Assembly: GCA_033961575.1 (NCBI GenBank)
Contig: CM066727.1
Location: 2,256,001 to 2,320,000 of the forward strand
DNA length: 64,000 nucleotides
From: Aselliscus stoliczkanus
Taxonomy: Eukaryota > Chordata > Mammalia > Chiroptera > Hipposideridae
Reading direction: 5' to 3'
The translations under genes were made by a program, and so were the position numbers. Below are positions 24,570 through 35,425 of the stretch, piece by piece; positions within the stretch are counted from its first letter, which is position 1, and every line of letters begins with the position of its first letter. A model generated the notes under the pieces. It saw nothing but the letters and a program-made list of their open reading frames with translations, was not told where the DNA came from and ran no database searches.

Positions 24570-25925
24570 ATGCAGTGGGGAATATCGATAGAGATAGAAA
24601 TTATAAAATGAAACCAAATAGAATTTCAACAGACCTAGAAAATACAACAGCTGACATGAAAACTAACTAGAAGAGTTCAGTAGCAGATTTGAGAAAGCGG
24701 AAGACAAGATCAGCAAATATAAATATAGGGCAATTGAAATGATCAAGTCTGAGGAGCAGAAAGAAATGAGGAACAAAGGAAAATGAATAGAAATGCTAAA
24801 GGACGTCCTATACGTGGAAACAAAAAGACACCTGACATTAACACAAAGCCACCCTTACAAGTAATTAAAAAGCTAGAGTTACTACAATTTATTTTACAAC
24901 CCCTCTTTTTTCTATACGATTTTAAAATGCAAATGTATAAAATGTTTATTATAGATCAATCTTAGTGGGCACAGAACATATACAGGTGTGATCTGTAATG
25001 GTAAAAACAAAGGGAGGGACCAGCTGTACAAGTGCGGAGTCTGTGTCTCACTGAGGGAAATTGGAGCCCATTTAAACAAGATTGGCACAATTCAGGGTGT
25101 TCCCTAATTCCCGTAGTAACCACTAAGAAAATAGCTAAGGGATATACAGGGCAGGAAACTGCGATGGAATCAGATGGTGCGCTAGAGAAAACTATCAAGC
25201 AAAAGAATCAATACTGAAGGAACTGAGGGAGACAAAAGGGAGGAGATGTAGAGAAAATGAATGCAAAATGACAGAGGTAAGTCCTGCATCATCAGTAACA
25301 CTAGGTAAATGGATTTAACTCACCAACTAAACGGGAATGGCAGGTGGAAAAAAGATTATCTAATGAGATGCTGCTTACAAGACGCTCACTTTGGACTGAA
25401 ACAAATAAACAAAGAATGAGAATAAAAGCATGGAAAACAGATATGCCACGCAAATAGCACTCAAAAGAGTTGGCGTTACTCATCTAATGTCAAATAAAAG
25501 AAACTTTAAGTCAAAATTTTGATCAGGGTATTATTTATGGATCAAAGGGTCAATTCATCATAAAATGTTAAAACAATTTTAAGCTTACACACATCAAAAC
25601 ATAGAGCTCCAAAATACATGAAGTGAATTCTGACAGGACTGGAGAAACAGATACTTCTTTAGAAAGAGCTAGAGACTTCAATGCCGTGCCGTAAATAATA
25701 GCTGGAGCACCTAGAAGGGAGAGCAGTCAGGAAACAGAGGACTTGGAAAACTTGGGATTCGGCCGGAAAGGCGCTCCACCCACCAGCTGCAGAATACGCA
25801 TTTTTCTCAAGTGCACGTGGGGCGCAGAGCATTTCCACGTAAGACCTTACAGCAATTGTCAATCAGTTTAAAAATAGTATCCCCTGTGACCCTAATGCAG
25901 TCAAGTTGACAATCAATGAACAGAA
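24570..25925 (+). pseudogene. L1 fragment: ORF1 3' part, spacer and ORF2 endonuclease part
   Basis: From 24600 the text resembles L1 ORF1 (GATTTGAGAAAGCGGAAGAC, GGGCAATTGAAATGATCAAG, CTGAGGAGCAGAAAGAAATG). At 25100-25260 follow spacer-like phrases (GTAACCACTAAGAAAATAGC). From 25280 come ORF2 endonuclease-domain phrases: GCTTACAAGACGCTCACTTT, CAAAAGAGTTGGCGTTACTC, CTTTAAGTCAAAATTTTGAT, AAAGGGTCAATTCATCATAA, AGAGACTTCAATGCC and TTTCTCAAGTGCACGTGG, ending about 25925. Frameshifts and stops occur throughout, so neither protein can be made. A long-decayed L1M-type copy. Confidence 0.85.
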
Positions 25926-26254
25926 GGAGGCCCCGTGCCACTGCCACTTAGCCAGGACCTCGGGACACCAGTGCACGATGCCCCTGGAGGTTTGGGTCCA
26001 GCCTGCAGGCTGTAGGGACCAGGAAACCTGCTGCTCCGTGGTGCCAGCAACCCCCCGCCCGTGGCCCCAGAGAATCCCCCCAGTTCTTACTGTTGGCACC
26101 CCACCTGAACCTCTCCTTGGGAAAGCTTGGTAGCCTCCCAGGAAGAGTGAGAACCTGTCAGTGGTACCCTTACGTGTCACCACGTGGTGCGAGCACCTTA
26201 GACAGCCTCCCTCGGCCATAAGAAGCCCCAAAGCTACCACTAACAATGCCCACT
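25926..26254. other. GC-rich segment interrupting L1
   Basis: About 330 bases much richer in GC than the L1 pieces on each side. It has a 127-codon frame on the minus strand (25863-26246, partly in L1) and a 75-codon frame on the plus strand, neither with a recognisable domain. No terminal repeats or poly-A tail were found, so I cannot say whether it is an insertion or the remains of another element. Confidence 0.4.
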
Positions 26255-26487
26255 AATGTTGGTAGATGCAAAAATGTTACCACTGAGCAAACACCCAGTG
26301 TGTTCAAATAAAGTGACAAAGGATTAATACCCGTATGTACATTCAAAAGAATACTTTCTACAAGGAAAACAAAATCCATCCTAAGAGAAAATGAGGCAAA
26401 CATATAAATAGACATAAATATCTAATGGGGGAGCACACTCGAACAGGAAAATAGAGAGAATACAAATAAATGAAAATCTCTCTCTCA

Positions 26488-26532
<45 letters not shown>

Positions 26533-26930
26533 ACTGGCAAAAACAATTTTGTGAAACAATCTGGCATTAACTATTAAAATTGAAAACAAATACCCTGAAG
26601 TGAATGATCCCAGTTGTATGGCTCTCTCTCTCATGGGGAATGTACAAATATGCATTTATTGCAATATTAGTTGAAATGACAAAGAAATTGGAAACAAAGT
26701 GAGTGCCCATACCCAGAATGATTAAAAAGAATATGCATCCCATATGAAGTACAAATAATGAGTTAGAATTGCACATTTTATGTGTCTGTGGTAAGAACAC
26801 TTAAGAGATGCACTCTTTCAACAAAATTTGAAGAATACAATGTAGTGTTATTAACTACAGTTAAATGCTACACAGCAGATCTCTAGAGCTTATTTATCTG
26901 GCACAACTAAAACTTACACCTATTGGCAGC
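26255..26930 (+). mobile_element. L1 3' portion, sense, split by a TA repeat
   Basis: 26290-26460 has decayed late-ORF2 phrases (GGATTAATACCCGTATGTAC). After the TA repeat, ATTGCAATATTAGTTGAAATG, AGTGCCCATACCCAGAATG and TAACTACAGTTAAATGC, then AGATCTCTAGAGCTTATTTA, match the 3' end of ORF2 and the L1 3' UTR. It fits as the continuation of the L1 at 24570-25925. Confidence 0.7.
26495..26530. repeat. (AT)n microsatellite
   Basis: Eighteen uninterrupted AT units preceded by a TC-rich stretch (26478-26494). Confidence 0.97.
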
Positions 26931-26994
26931 TCCACATTTGGGAGGAAGATAGAGCAGCACTTTCCTATTTGGCACAAGGAAGGTAAGGTCCCAG

Positions 26995-27115
26995 GCCGTC
27001 CTTTGGATTCCTGCTCAGTAACTTCGGGCAAGCTTCTTAACCTCTCTATTTCTCTTTTCTTTTTTGTAAAACAGATACATGCATATTACCCAGCTTCATC
27101 GTGGTATTATTTTTG
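26995..27115 (+). repeat. MIR fragment, sense
   Basis: CAGTAACTTCGGGCAAGCTT CTTAACCTCTCTATTTCTC followed by TTTTTTGTAAAACAGATACA is the diagnostic MIR 3' core (normally TGACCTTGGGCAAGTTACTT, AACCTCTCTGTGCCTC, then ATCTGTAAAATGGG). Confidence 0.85.
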
Positions 27116-27929
27116 CTGGAAAAGCCACAGCTCTCATTCTGAGGCTTTTCATTGTCACATAAATGCAAAAGAAAACAGAACAAAATGCACAGAAATGCAG
27201 CAGACACATATTAGCACGGGTTCTGTTCACGTCCAAAGTCGTGTAGACAGCAATGTGACGAGCATCCCACCTGCACACATCTCAGTATTGGCCCCTAAGA
27301 GCTGTGATTTCACATTCTCTCCTATTTTTAAAGGTTGTGTAACAAATATTTAACTCAAACCTTTCCCAGAGTAACAGGGATTGTTCAGCATTTGAAAATC
27401 CTGACGTACTCCATGTAAGGGAAGATGAGAGAGGCTTCGCTGCACCGCACCAGTCCTCCGGAACGGAGCCTTCACACTAGACCCGTGAGCATCCGTCCTC
27501 TCCCTGAATCTGCTGAAATGAAAGCAAATCTCCATCTCACTCGGTCACAGACTCTCTAAAGCCGATGCTCGGGTTCCACGTGAGACACACGTCAACAAGA
27601 ACAACCACAGCAGAAGTAAAGTTGACCCTTGTCCTAGTATGTTACAGTCTCTAATCACATTAAAAGCCTGTTCACCAACATTTACCAAATCAGTAGAGGA
27701 AATGAGCCCTGAACAGCATGTTTGGACATTACACATGACAATTGCCACTGTGCCACTGCATGCTGTTCAATACAAACATCTATAAACACTTTGAAGTTTC
27801 CTCTCCTGCTGATCTAGCAGTGTCACAGAGGGATGGGGGGTGGGGAGGTAGGGACATCACAATCTTTAAGAAATGCCCAAAACAAGGGAAAAATAGAGTG
27901 TGGAAATTGCCATGTATACATATGTTCAA

Positions 27930-27990
27930 ACCCACAAAATGTGAAGTTTTTTTAAAATCTAATTGCATCTCAATAAAGCTGTTAACAATG
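27930..27990 (+). mobile_element. L1 terminal tail, sense
   Basis: TTTTTTTAAAATCTAATTGC ATCTCAATAAAGCTGTT resembles the end of many L1M 3' UTRs (a run ending CTCAATAAAGCTG). The upstream sequence could not be matched, so only the very end is called. Confidence 0.5.
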
Positions 27991-28059
27991 AATTTAAAAA
28001 ATATATATGGACACCCAGCTGGTCAGTATCCTACAGAAATGAAGAGTGTCAATGATTGA

Positions 28060-29288
28060 TTGAATCAGAGGATTTTAATACTGTTAAAATATCCATACTA
28101 CTTAAAGCGATTACAGACTCAATGCAATATCTATCAAAATTCCAATGGTATTTTTCACAGAAATAGAACAAACAATCCTCAATTTGTATAGAACCATGTA
28201 AGGTCCTGAATGGTCAAAGCAATCTGGAGAAGAAGGCACAAAGCTGCCGGGTTCAGGCTTCCTCGTCAGACTATATAACAAAGCTGCAGTAATGAAACAG
28301 TATGGTACTAGCATAAAATCAGATGCTTCAACAAGTGGAGCGTAACATAGAGCACGGAAATAAACCCACAGCTATACAGTCAATTAATTTAGGACAAAGG
28401 AGCCAAAAATATACAATGGGGAGAGGACAGTCTCTTCAGTAAATGGTGGTGGAAAACTGCACATCAACATGCAAAAGGATGAAACTGGACCATTATCGTA
28501 TATCACACACAAAACATAACTCCAAGTATAGTAAAGATTTAAATGTGAGACTCGGAACCACAAAACTATGAGAAATCACAGATGGTAAGCTCATGGACAT
28601 CCATCCTGGTGATGATTTTGGGAAATCTGACACGAAAAGCAAAGAAAATTAAAACAAAAATAAACAAGTGGGACGACGTCAAACTAAAAAACTCTACACC
28701 ACAAAGGAATCCATTACCAAAATGAAAAGGTGACCTACTGAATGGAAGACGTATTTGCAATCACATACCTAATAAGGGTTATATCCAAAATATATAAAAA
28801 TCTCATACCGTTCAATCGTAAAAAAAAAAAAAATCCACTTAAAGACATGAGCAGAGGTTCTGAATAGATATTTTTCCAAACAATATGGCCAGCAGCTACA
28901 TAAAAAGATGTCCAGTGTCACTAATCATCAGGGAAACCCAAATCAAAACCACTAAAATTTCAAACCTCTTAGAATAGCTATTATCAAAAAGATAAGGATT
29001 AACAAGATTTAGCGAGAATGTGGAGGGAGAAAGGGGCCCCTCGTGCCTGTTGGAGCGAATGTAAATTGGTGTAGCCACTACGGAAAACCTCCATAGTGTG
29101 GAGGTTCCTTAAAAAAAAGAAAAAATGGTGCTACTGCATGACCCACCAATTTCACTTCTGAGTACGTAACCAAAGAAAACAAAAACACTAAGTTGAAAAA
29201 ATACATGCATCCCATGTTCGCTCCAGCATTATTTTGAATAATCAAGTTCTAGAAACAGCCTAAGTGTTGATAGATGAATGATGTGGTA

Positions 29289-29375
<87 letters not shown>

Positions 29376-29875
29376 CTTTACATACACACACACACACACA
29401 CTCACATGGATGTTATTCAGCAATTAAAAGGAATAAAATCTCACCATTTGGACAATATGAGTGGAGCTTGAGGGCGTTAAGCTCAATGAAATCAGTCAGA
29501 TGGAGAAAGGCCAGTACAGTACGATATAACTTATATGTAGAATGTAAAACAAAGCTACACAAACAAAGCAAAACAAAAACAAGTTCATAGATACAGAGAA
29601 CAGACTGGGGCTTGCCAGAGTTGGGGGGTTGGGGGTGAGCAAAATAGGTGAAGGGGGTCAAATGTACAAACCGCAGCTTATAACTGTATTGCATATTCAC
29701 AAGTTGCTTAGAGAGTAGATCTTAAAAGATCCTATCACATACATTTCTATGTATGATGTGATATTAACTAGACTTAATATGGTGATCATTTCACAATATA
29801 CACAACTATCGAATCATGATGTGTATATCTGTAACTACTATAATGTTAACTATCAATGATAAACCAAAAATATAT
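28060..29875 (+). pseudogene. L1 copy: ORF2 C-terminal region and 3' UTR, sense
   Basis: ORF2 blocks run in order: CAATGCAATATCTATCAAAA TTCC, AAGCAATCTGGAGAAGAAGG, AACAGTATGGTACTAGCATA AAATCAGA, GGAAATAAACCCACAGCTAT, GTGGTGGAAAACTGCACATC and AAGGATGAAACTGGACCATT. From about 28840 follow the last ORF2 phrases (TCACTAATCATCAGGGAAAC), then 3' UTR (TATTCAGCAATTAAAAGGAA) and its end (GATGTGATATTAACTAGACTT). Stops and indels disrupt all frames. A large TA/CA microsatellite has grown within it (29290-29402). This is the longest recognisable L1 coding remnant on the + strand. Confidence 0.92.
29290..29402. repeat. Compound (TA)n(CA)n microsatellite
   Basis: About 21 TA units pass directly into about 21 CA units, then a short interruption (TCTTTACATA) and a second CA run. 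Poly-Tyr/Ile and poly-His/Thr frames over it are artefacts. Confidence 0.97.
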
Positions 29876-30317
29876 AGAGACCAAGACAGCTGATCTGTGT
29901 CCTAGTGATAAATAGCACCCCTGATTGATTTCCGGAGAGGATTTTCCTGCCCTCCTACTACACTGAGTTCCCTCTTTTCTATTTGGGTTTCCCTCTTAAC
30001 CATCAGAGGGGCTGAACGGATACTGGACCTAAACATAATCTTCTGAGATTGGAGAAGTTTGCACAAACTCTCAGGTACTAGTTCTAGTTAAATGTATAGA
30101 TAAATGCATTCAGTTCTTAGACCAAAGACTAATATAATGTCAATGTCAACTGTAATAGAAAAATACAAATTACAAAAAAAGACATATGGAGAATCAGAGT
30201 AACATGCATGAAGTACCTAACAGATCATCTGAAGCAAAGTATAAGTTAGACAAGTATTTCATTAAAAAAATAAATGTTTTTCTACTTAAAAACAAACAAA
30301 CAAACAAACCATGAAGC

Positions 30318-30485
30318 TGGAACTATTACTCTCCCCACTTTAACATGAGAAAACAGTCTCCCAGAGGCTGGTCCCCTGCTCTACGCTTCACCAGGAGAAG
30401 TGACGTAACTAGATTTTGGACCTCAGAAGCCAATCTCCGCAGCCTGTATTTGTAACCACCACGCTGTGACATCGATTTAAGGCTT
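30318..30485 (-). repeat. MIR fragment, antisense
   Basis: AACTATTACTCTCCCCACTT, CATGAGAAAACAGTCTCCCA, GAAGTGACGTAACTAGATTT and CCACCACGCTGTGAC follow the antisense MIR order from its 3' core to its tRNA-like head. Confidence 0.75.
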
Positions 30486-30564
30486 GCACAGCCCGTTTCA
30501 TCATCATCACACATGCCTAAAGAGGTTACATGAAAATGCATAGGGTAGGTGGAAACTTAGTAAA

Positions 30565-30680
30565 ATAATGACTACTTTTTACTGAGTACTTCATATGCAT
30601 CGAACCTGTGTCATGTACTTTGCATACACAATTATTTAATTCTAATGACAAAACGAAGAGGTCATCATTACTTTCCTTTT
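30565..30680 (-). repeat. Second MIR-type fragment, antisense
   Basis: TTACTGAGTACTTCATATGC, TCATGTACTTTGCATAC and AATTATTTAATTCTAATGAC resemble the 3' end of antisense MIR (normally GTGCTTACTATG, then AATTCATTTAATCCTCAC). Confidence 0.55.
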
Positions 30681-31712
30681 CCAGTGGAACCATTGGGGAT
30701 CATGACACAATGTGGCAGGACCTGCATTGGGAATGAGTTCAGTGCCACTCCAGCCTTAGGGTTGTCACCTGTCACTGAACAAGCCCAGAGCTGTGGGAGT
30801 CACTCCACTTGGCTGGGAGGAAGAGAGGATGCAGGCGCCCCTGGAACGTCTGCCCTGTTGGTAGCACTGCCAGTCTCCCGCTTGTAAAATGTGACTTTCT
30901 TCAGGAGAGGGAATCCAGATGCTGCTTCTGTCTTTGGGTGGCAGGGAGGGGCCTGGAGGGAGCCCCAGCTGAGGCAGTAAGCACGTGGGGGCAAGGAAAG
31001 GGGGGCGCATCTTGGACAGAGGAGGTTCGGAGGGGGGCAAAGGCAGCCTGGGACCCACGTGTGCCCCCTCGGCCACGTTCCTGGATTCCTTCCTGCTAAC
31101 TTCCCGCCTCGTCTGTCTTCGTGGCCGTGCCCTCGATCACACCCCGGTCTGGTGGGTGAGCTAGAACATGTCCCAGGGGACAAGTCAAACACGCAGTGCC
31201 TCATACGTGGGTGTATATTCAAGGGTGTCTCTGATACTAGGCACCGATACAGGTGACAGCCACGCAAAGATGCATCTGATTTTAGGGTTGGGAATCTAAA
31301 CATGCCAGCCCCCCGGGGCTCTCGTGTCCAAAACCACAGAGCAAAACCTGCCTTACAGACTGCTTGCAGGCATATCAGAAAGCTTCATGTGTCATGCAGT
31401 CTACCAGATTCTGGTTTCTAATTTCACTTGAATGCTCGTGAATCAGAATTGCCTGGGATATGCCCCAGAGACCGAGTGAAGGCTATCTCGTTCAATTCCA
31501 ACATGTGTTTTTCACAGCAACATACAGCATCGTCAGGTTTATAAAGCAGAGTCAAGTGTAGGGGGCGCATGGAAGGACACCCATCCCAGGCACACTGGGC
31601 TGACCCGGGCTGTTGACACATAATAAGCCCCTGTGTGGTCAGAAGGATGCTCTCAAGGTGGCAAAGCAGTCACCCTGCTTGGTATAAAATCGCAGTTTTG
31701 TTTGTTTCTGTG

Positions 31713-31871
31713 TTGTTGTTGTTTTGTTTTATTTTTTTAGCTGAGCCATCCTGCCACCTGTTGGCAGCTCAGCGGCAGCTCAGCTCGGGCTGGGCATCGA
31801 ACTGCGGTTGCTCAGAGCTCAGCTCGCACTCTTGAGTGAGCTCTTAACCAACTGAGCCACTCAGCCGGCCC
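31713..31871 (-). mobile_element. Long tRNA-derived SINE, copy B, antisense
   Basis: Minus-strand GGGCCGGCTGAGTGGCTCAG, then B-box region and CAACAGGTGGCAGGATGGCT before an A-rich tail. It is the same family as 13211-13374 and 62926-63087. Imperfect target-site duplications are TTTGTTTCTGTG (31701-31712) and TTTGTGTCTATG (31872-31883). Confidence 0.93.
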
Positions 31872-31883
31872 TTTGTGTCTATG

Positions 31884-33502
31884 TTTTTTGCTTGCTTAAC
31901 ACCCCTGACCAATGCACGCCTGGATAAGAGGGGACTACTTTGGGGGCTTCTGCTCAGTCAGCCAACCGAAAGGGTTGGAGAGAGTGCTTGGGGTTTCCTC
32001 AGTAACACAGTCTTGATCACGCCGGTGTCCCGTGGGCCATGATGCTGCATCAGCCTGAAAAGATCTCACAAGGCTCGTAGCCCAGCCAAACAAGGGTGCC
32101 TCTTAATTTACCATTGTGCATTGGCAGTATTTGGGGTTTACGTTTTAAAATGGAGAAACTTTTCTATTTCAAAATATAAAATCCACAATATTTTAATTTA
32201 AATACATTAAAATATACTGAGTTACCACAGAAGAATAATTTGAGGTTAAAATTGAGTAGAACATATGGTGTATTATTTCCTTTAAAAACATGAATGCTAA
32301 GTGTGTGTTTTCCTAGACAAAATGCAGTTATTATGATGGAAATACAAAAGTTATATGCCTGTCTCAATAGTTTCTAACCTAAGTCAGACTAAAACTTAAT
32401 ACTTTAAAGTAAATGCTGCATAAAACTTCTGTTTTTAAACAAATTTAAATGGAAACTTACAATTTTAGTTGAAGAAATGCAGTAAACGTATTCATTTACT
32501 CCTGGAAAAATTTCTGACTCATGCTAACCTTAATTTCTCTCTCTTAGAAAAAGAAGTTTGTTGAATTTAAAAGCTATTTAGTCAAACAGAATGACTTGAA
32601 CATTAGCATGATATACAAAGAACCTTCCTGCTTTGCATAAATTATTTTTCATTAATAGCACAGCATTAGGTGCTGACTGAAATCATTTTTTTGTCAACAG
32701 TATAAAACAAAAAACCAGCTTTCAGAAAAGAGGTTGTGCGTAACATTCACAGAACAGGGTGACAACTAATTTTCGCCTTAATAAATACACGTTGAAGTCA
32801 TCTTTTAAAAGACTGTGTAATTCAGAGTGATTCCCTAAATTATACTTTGGGCTAATATCCCCCCTTGAGGCTCAGAGCTCACGTGTTAACATTCCCACAC
32901 AAACCAGGGGCTTCAGAAGCACTTCCAGTCACTAAACAATGTGCGTTACCAGGCTTATTTGACTGTTCAGTTCATATGCATTTGCCTTAATCCCCATATA
33001 TTATTATATTTACAGCAGATTCCCTGTTCTGACTCAGGGCTTGTTAGTCAGCAGGAAGAGAAGTAAAGGCTGGTTTGTGTTAACTCAGGCTTTGTCCATG
33101 ATGCTCTGGTGGGATGGAAAGAAACGAGCACCCCGAGAAATGGCTGCATTAAGGAAGTGTTCCCACTGACTGCCCTTATCCATTCAAATCCCAAAGATAA
33201 CCTGCGAGTGACAGCTGACCCCGGAACACCAAGGGCTGCAACAGTGTAGGTCCACGTAAACAGGGTTTTTGTTCAGTAAATACCTGTACTGGTTTTGATT
33301 CCTGGTTGCAAGTCCCCGGATGGTAAGGCCCACATTGTGCATGGAAGACCAGTGCCCAGGATTCTGAGGGACAACTAAATCTGGGCAGTCAAAAGTTCTA
33401 CACAGAATTGTGACTCCATGAGGGTCGGCACGCCTAACTCCTGCACTGTTCAAGGGCCAATTGAAGTTGCAAAAAATATTTACATTTGTCTATTAATGCT
33501 GA

Positions 33503-33506
<4 letters not shown>
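31884..33506. other. Unassigned non-coding DNA
   Basis: AT-rich between 32100 and 32830; no recognised element. An 89-codon minus-strand frame at 33184-33453 has no domain. Short phrases at 33040 resemble MER-type repeats but are not conclusive. Confidence 0.5.

Positions 33507-33549
<43 letters not shown>
33507..33549. repeat. (TA)n microsatellite
   Basis: About 21 uninterrupted TA units. Confidence 0.97.
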
Positions 33550-33553
<4 letters not shown>

Positions 33554-33724
33554 ACTTTATTAAAGAAACAAGTTCCATGAAGATCACAAAATGAGTCACA
33601 TTTTGTGGTTGTTCACTAGTTCAATTTCTGCCTTTACAACAAGTGTGACTATGTGTTATCCATATATTAATAAATTAAGTACAGTCATCTTTTATATATA
33701 TACCTCTTCACTTTGTTTTCAACA

Positions 33725-33835
33725 CGTAATTTGTGCCAATCATTGTAGATCATCTAGGCCATCATTTTTCTCACTTATAAAATGGAGACAATGCAACATC
33801 TACCTAATACGGTGTAAAAAATAAATGAGATGAAA
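33725..33835 (+). repeat. MIR 3'-core fragment, sense
   Basis: TTTTTCTCACTTATAAAATG GAGACAATGCAACATCTACC and AAAAAATAAATGAGATGAAA match the MIR 'CTCATCTGTAAAATGGGGAT ... AATGAGTTAA' stretch. Confidence 0.7.
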
Positions 33836-33879
33836 GCATGTGTCACAACTCCTGGACTGTGGAATGAATAACTTGCTGC

Positions 33880-33882
<3 letters not shown>

Positions 33883-33942
<60 letters not shown>

Positions 33943-33960
33943 TAGAGGGAAAGAATTGTA

Positions 33961-34050
<90 letters not shown>
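33883..34050. repeat. Compound microsatellite: (TA)n, 26-bp spacer, (TA)n, (GA)n
   Basis: A TA run of about 27 units (33883-33937), a short unique spacer around AGAGGGAAAGAATTGTATG, a second TA run of about 25 units (33962-34012) and a GA run of about 19 units (34013-34050). Several long artefactual frames (poly-Ile/Tyr, poly-Ser/Leu, poly-Arg/Glu) overlap it; none is a gene. Confidence 0.97.
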
Positions 34051-34053
<3 letters not shown>

Positions 34054-34164
34054 ATAAGCATCCCCAACAAAATGCCATGAGACGAGGGAGGCAGGAGAGA
34101 GCTCAGGGCTGCTGGACATGGACATGAAGGCCCAGGCTTTGGACTTGGCCTTGACTTGACTCTC

Positions 34165-34349
34165 CTGAACCAGTTGCTAATATCTCTAAGGGTAAAGGGG
34201 GCCAAATACATGGTGATAGAAGGAGAACTGACTCTGGGTGGTGAATACATAAAGTGATATATAGATGACATATCACAGAAATGTATACTTGAAACCTATG
34301 CAGTTTTGTTGACCATTGTAACCCCAATAAATTTTAATTTTAAAAAAAC
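34165..34349 (+). mobile_element. 5'-truncated L1 3' end, sense
   Basis: CTGGGTGGTGAATACATAAA GTGATATATAGATGACATAT CACAG, TATACTTGAAACCTATGCAG and TGTAACCCCAATAAATTTTA with an A-rich tail is the sense form of the 3' end seen antisense at 15022 and 4745. Less than 200 bases remain. Confidence 0.85.
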
Positions 34350-34549
34350 GTTCTCTAAGTATCTGCCTTCTTAATAAGTGATCATAATGTTTGGTGATGT
34401 AATTAGATTATGTTTTTTAAAGTTTTTGTAAATAAGCTTTATACATATAGTATATTGTGATACAGAAGTTATTTTTAAGATGGCACAGGGAGAAAAGGTA
34501 GGATGTTTCTGGTAGAATTTGCTGTATGATTATAGGATACAGCAAAACA

Positions 34550-35425
34550 CAATAGGATTGAAAAACTGTAGTTTGCTACCTACCTATCAAAGTGGCCCCA
34601 ATCTGAACACAGACACCACCAGATGCTGGTGGGGATGTGGAGCCACAGGAACCCTCACTCACTGCTGGTGGGAGGCAAACAATACAGCCACTTTAAAAGA
34701 CAGTGTGGTGATTTCTTATGAAACTAAACCTACTCTTTCCACGTGATTCAGAAATCATGCCCCCTGGCATTTACCAAAGGGACTAGAAAACTTATGTCCA
34801 CACAAAAACCTGCATGGAGGTTTATGGCAGCTTCATTCATAATTGGAATTAAGATGTCCTTCAGTAAGTGAGGGGATAAACTGGTCCATCCAGACAATGA
34901 AACATTATTCATCTCTGAAGAAAAATAAGCCATCAAGCCATGAAAAGATCTGGAAGAGCCTTAAATGCATATGACTAAGTGAAAGAAGTCAATCTGAAAA
35001 GGCTGCACGCTGTACAATTCCAACTCTATGACATTCTGGGAAAGGCACAACTATGGAAAGAATAAAAAGATCAGTGGTTGTCAGGGGTTTGGGGAGGAGT
35101 GAACAGGGGAGCACAGGGCACGTTTAGGGCAGTGAGACCCCTCTGTGTGACAATGTGATGGTGGGGACAGGTCATTACACATCTGTCCAAACCACAGGAG
35201 GAGTGACACCAAGAGTGACCTGATGTGAACTGTGGACCCTGAGTGATGACAAGTCAGGGCAGGCTCATCATTGTCACATATATCCCACTATGATAAGCAG
35301 AGTTGATAACGGGGGAGGCTGTGCATGGATAGGAGTAGACAGCATATAGGAAATCTCTGTATCTTTCTCTCAATTTCAATGTGAACCAAAAAGTGCTGTA
35401 AAAATCTAAGTCTTAACAAAAGTTA
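34550..35425 (+). mobile_element. L1M-type 3' end, sense
   Basis: Diagnostic late ORF2/3' UTR phrases: CACTGCTGGTGGGAGGCAAA, AGACAGTGTGGTGATTTCTT, AGCCATCAAGCCATGAAAAG, AAATGCATATGACTAAGTGA AAGAAG, CAATCTGAAAAGGCTGC, CTATGACATTCTGGGAAAGG and AGATCAGTGGTTGTCAGGGG. It ends near 35400 (CTGTAAAAATCTAAGTC). Noncoding and decayed. Confidence 0.9.

Larger units (their letters stand above)
26931..28055. other. Mostly unassigned, with a MIR and a short L1 tail
   Basis: Apart from the MIR and L1 tail listed separately there is no recognised element. The 162-codon frame at 26865-27353 starts inside L1 3' UTR sequence and crosses the MIR, so it is not a gene. Confidence 0.5.
29876..31712. other. Unassigned DNA with two MIR fragments
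   Basis: 30690-31310 is clearly more GC-rich than the surroundings and carries opposed frames of 80-167 codons (the longest, minus strand 30800-31303, has no recognisable domain). (ACAA)n-like bases lie at 30291-30310. 31400-31560 contains TGAATCAGAATTGCCTGGGA, similar to MER5/MER20-type hAT remnants but not enough for a firm call. Confidence 0.5.

Noticed and set aside
26865..27353. 162-codon frame on the + strand
   Set aside because: It begins in L1 3' UTR and crosses a MIR, and shows no domain.
30800..31303. 167-codon minus-strand frame, the longest in the window
   Set aside because: GC-rich DNA with open frames on both strands, Pro/Ser/Cys-biased composition, no domain or splice evidence.
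33775..34271. Long open frames of 92-129 codons
   Set aside because: They read through TA and GA microsatellites (poly-Ile/Tyr, Ser/Leu, Arg/Glu) and are artefacts of the repeats.
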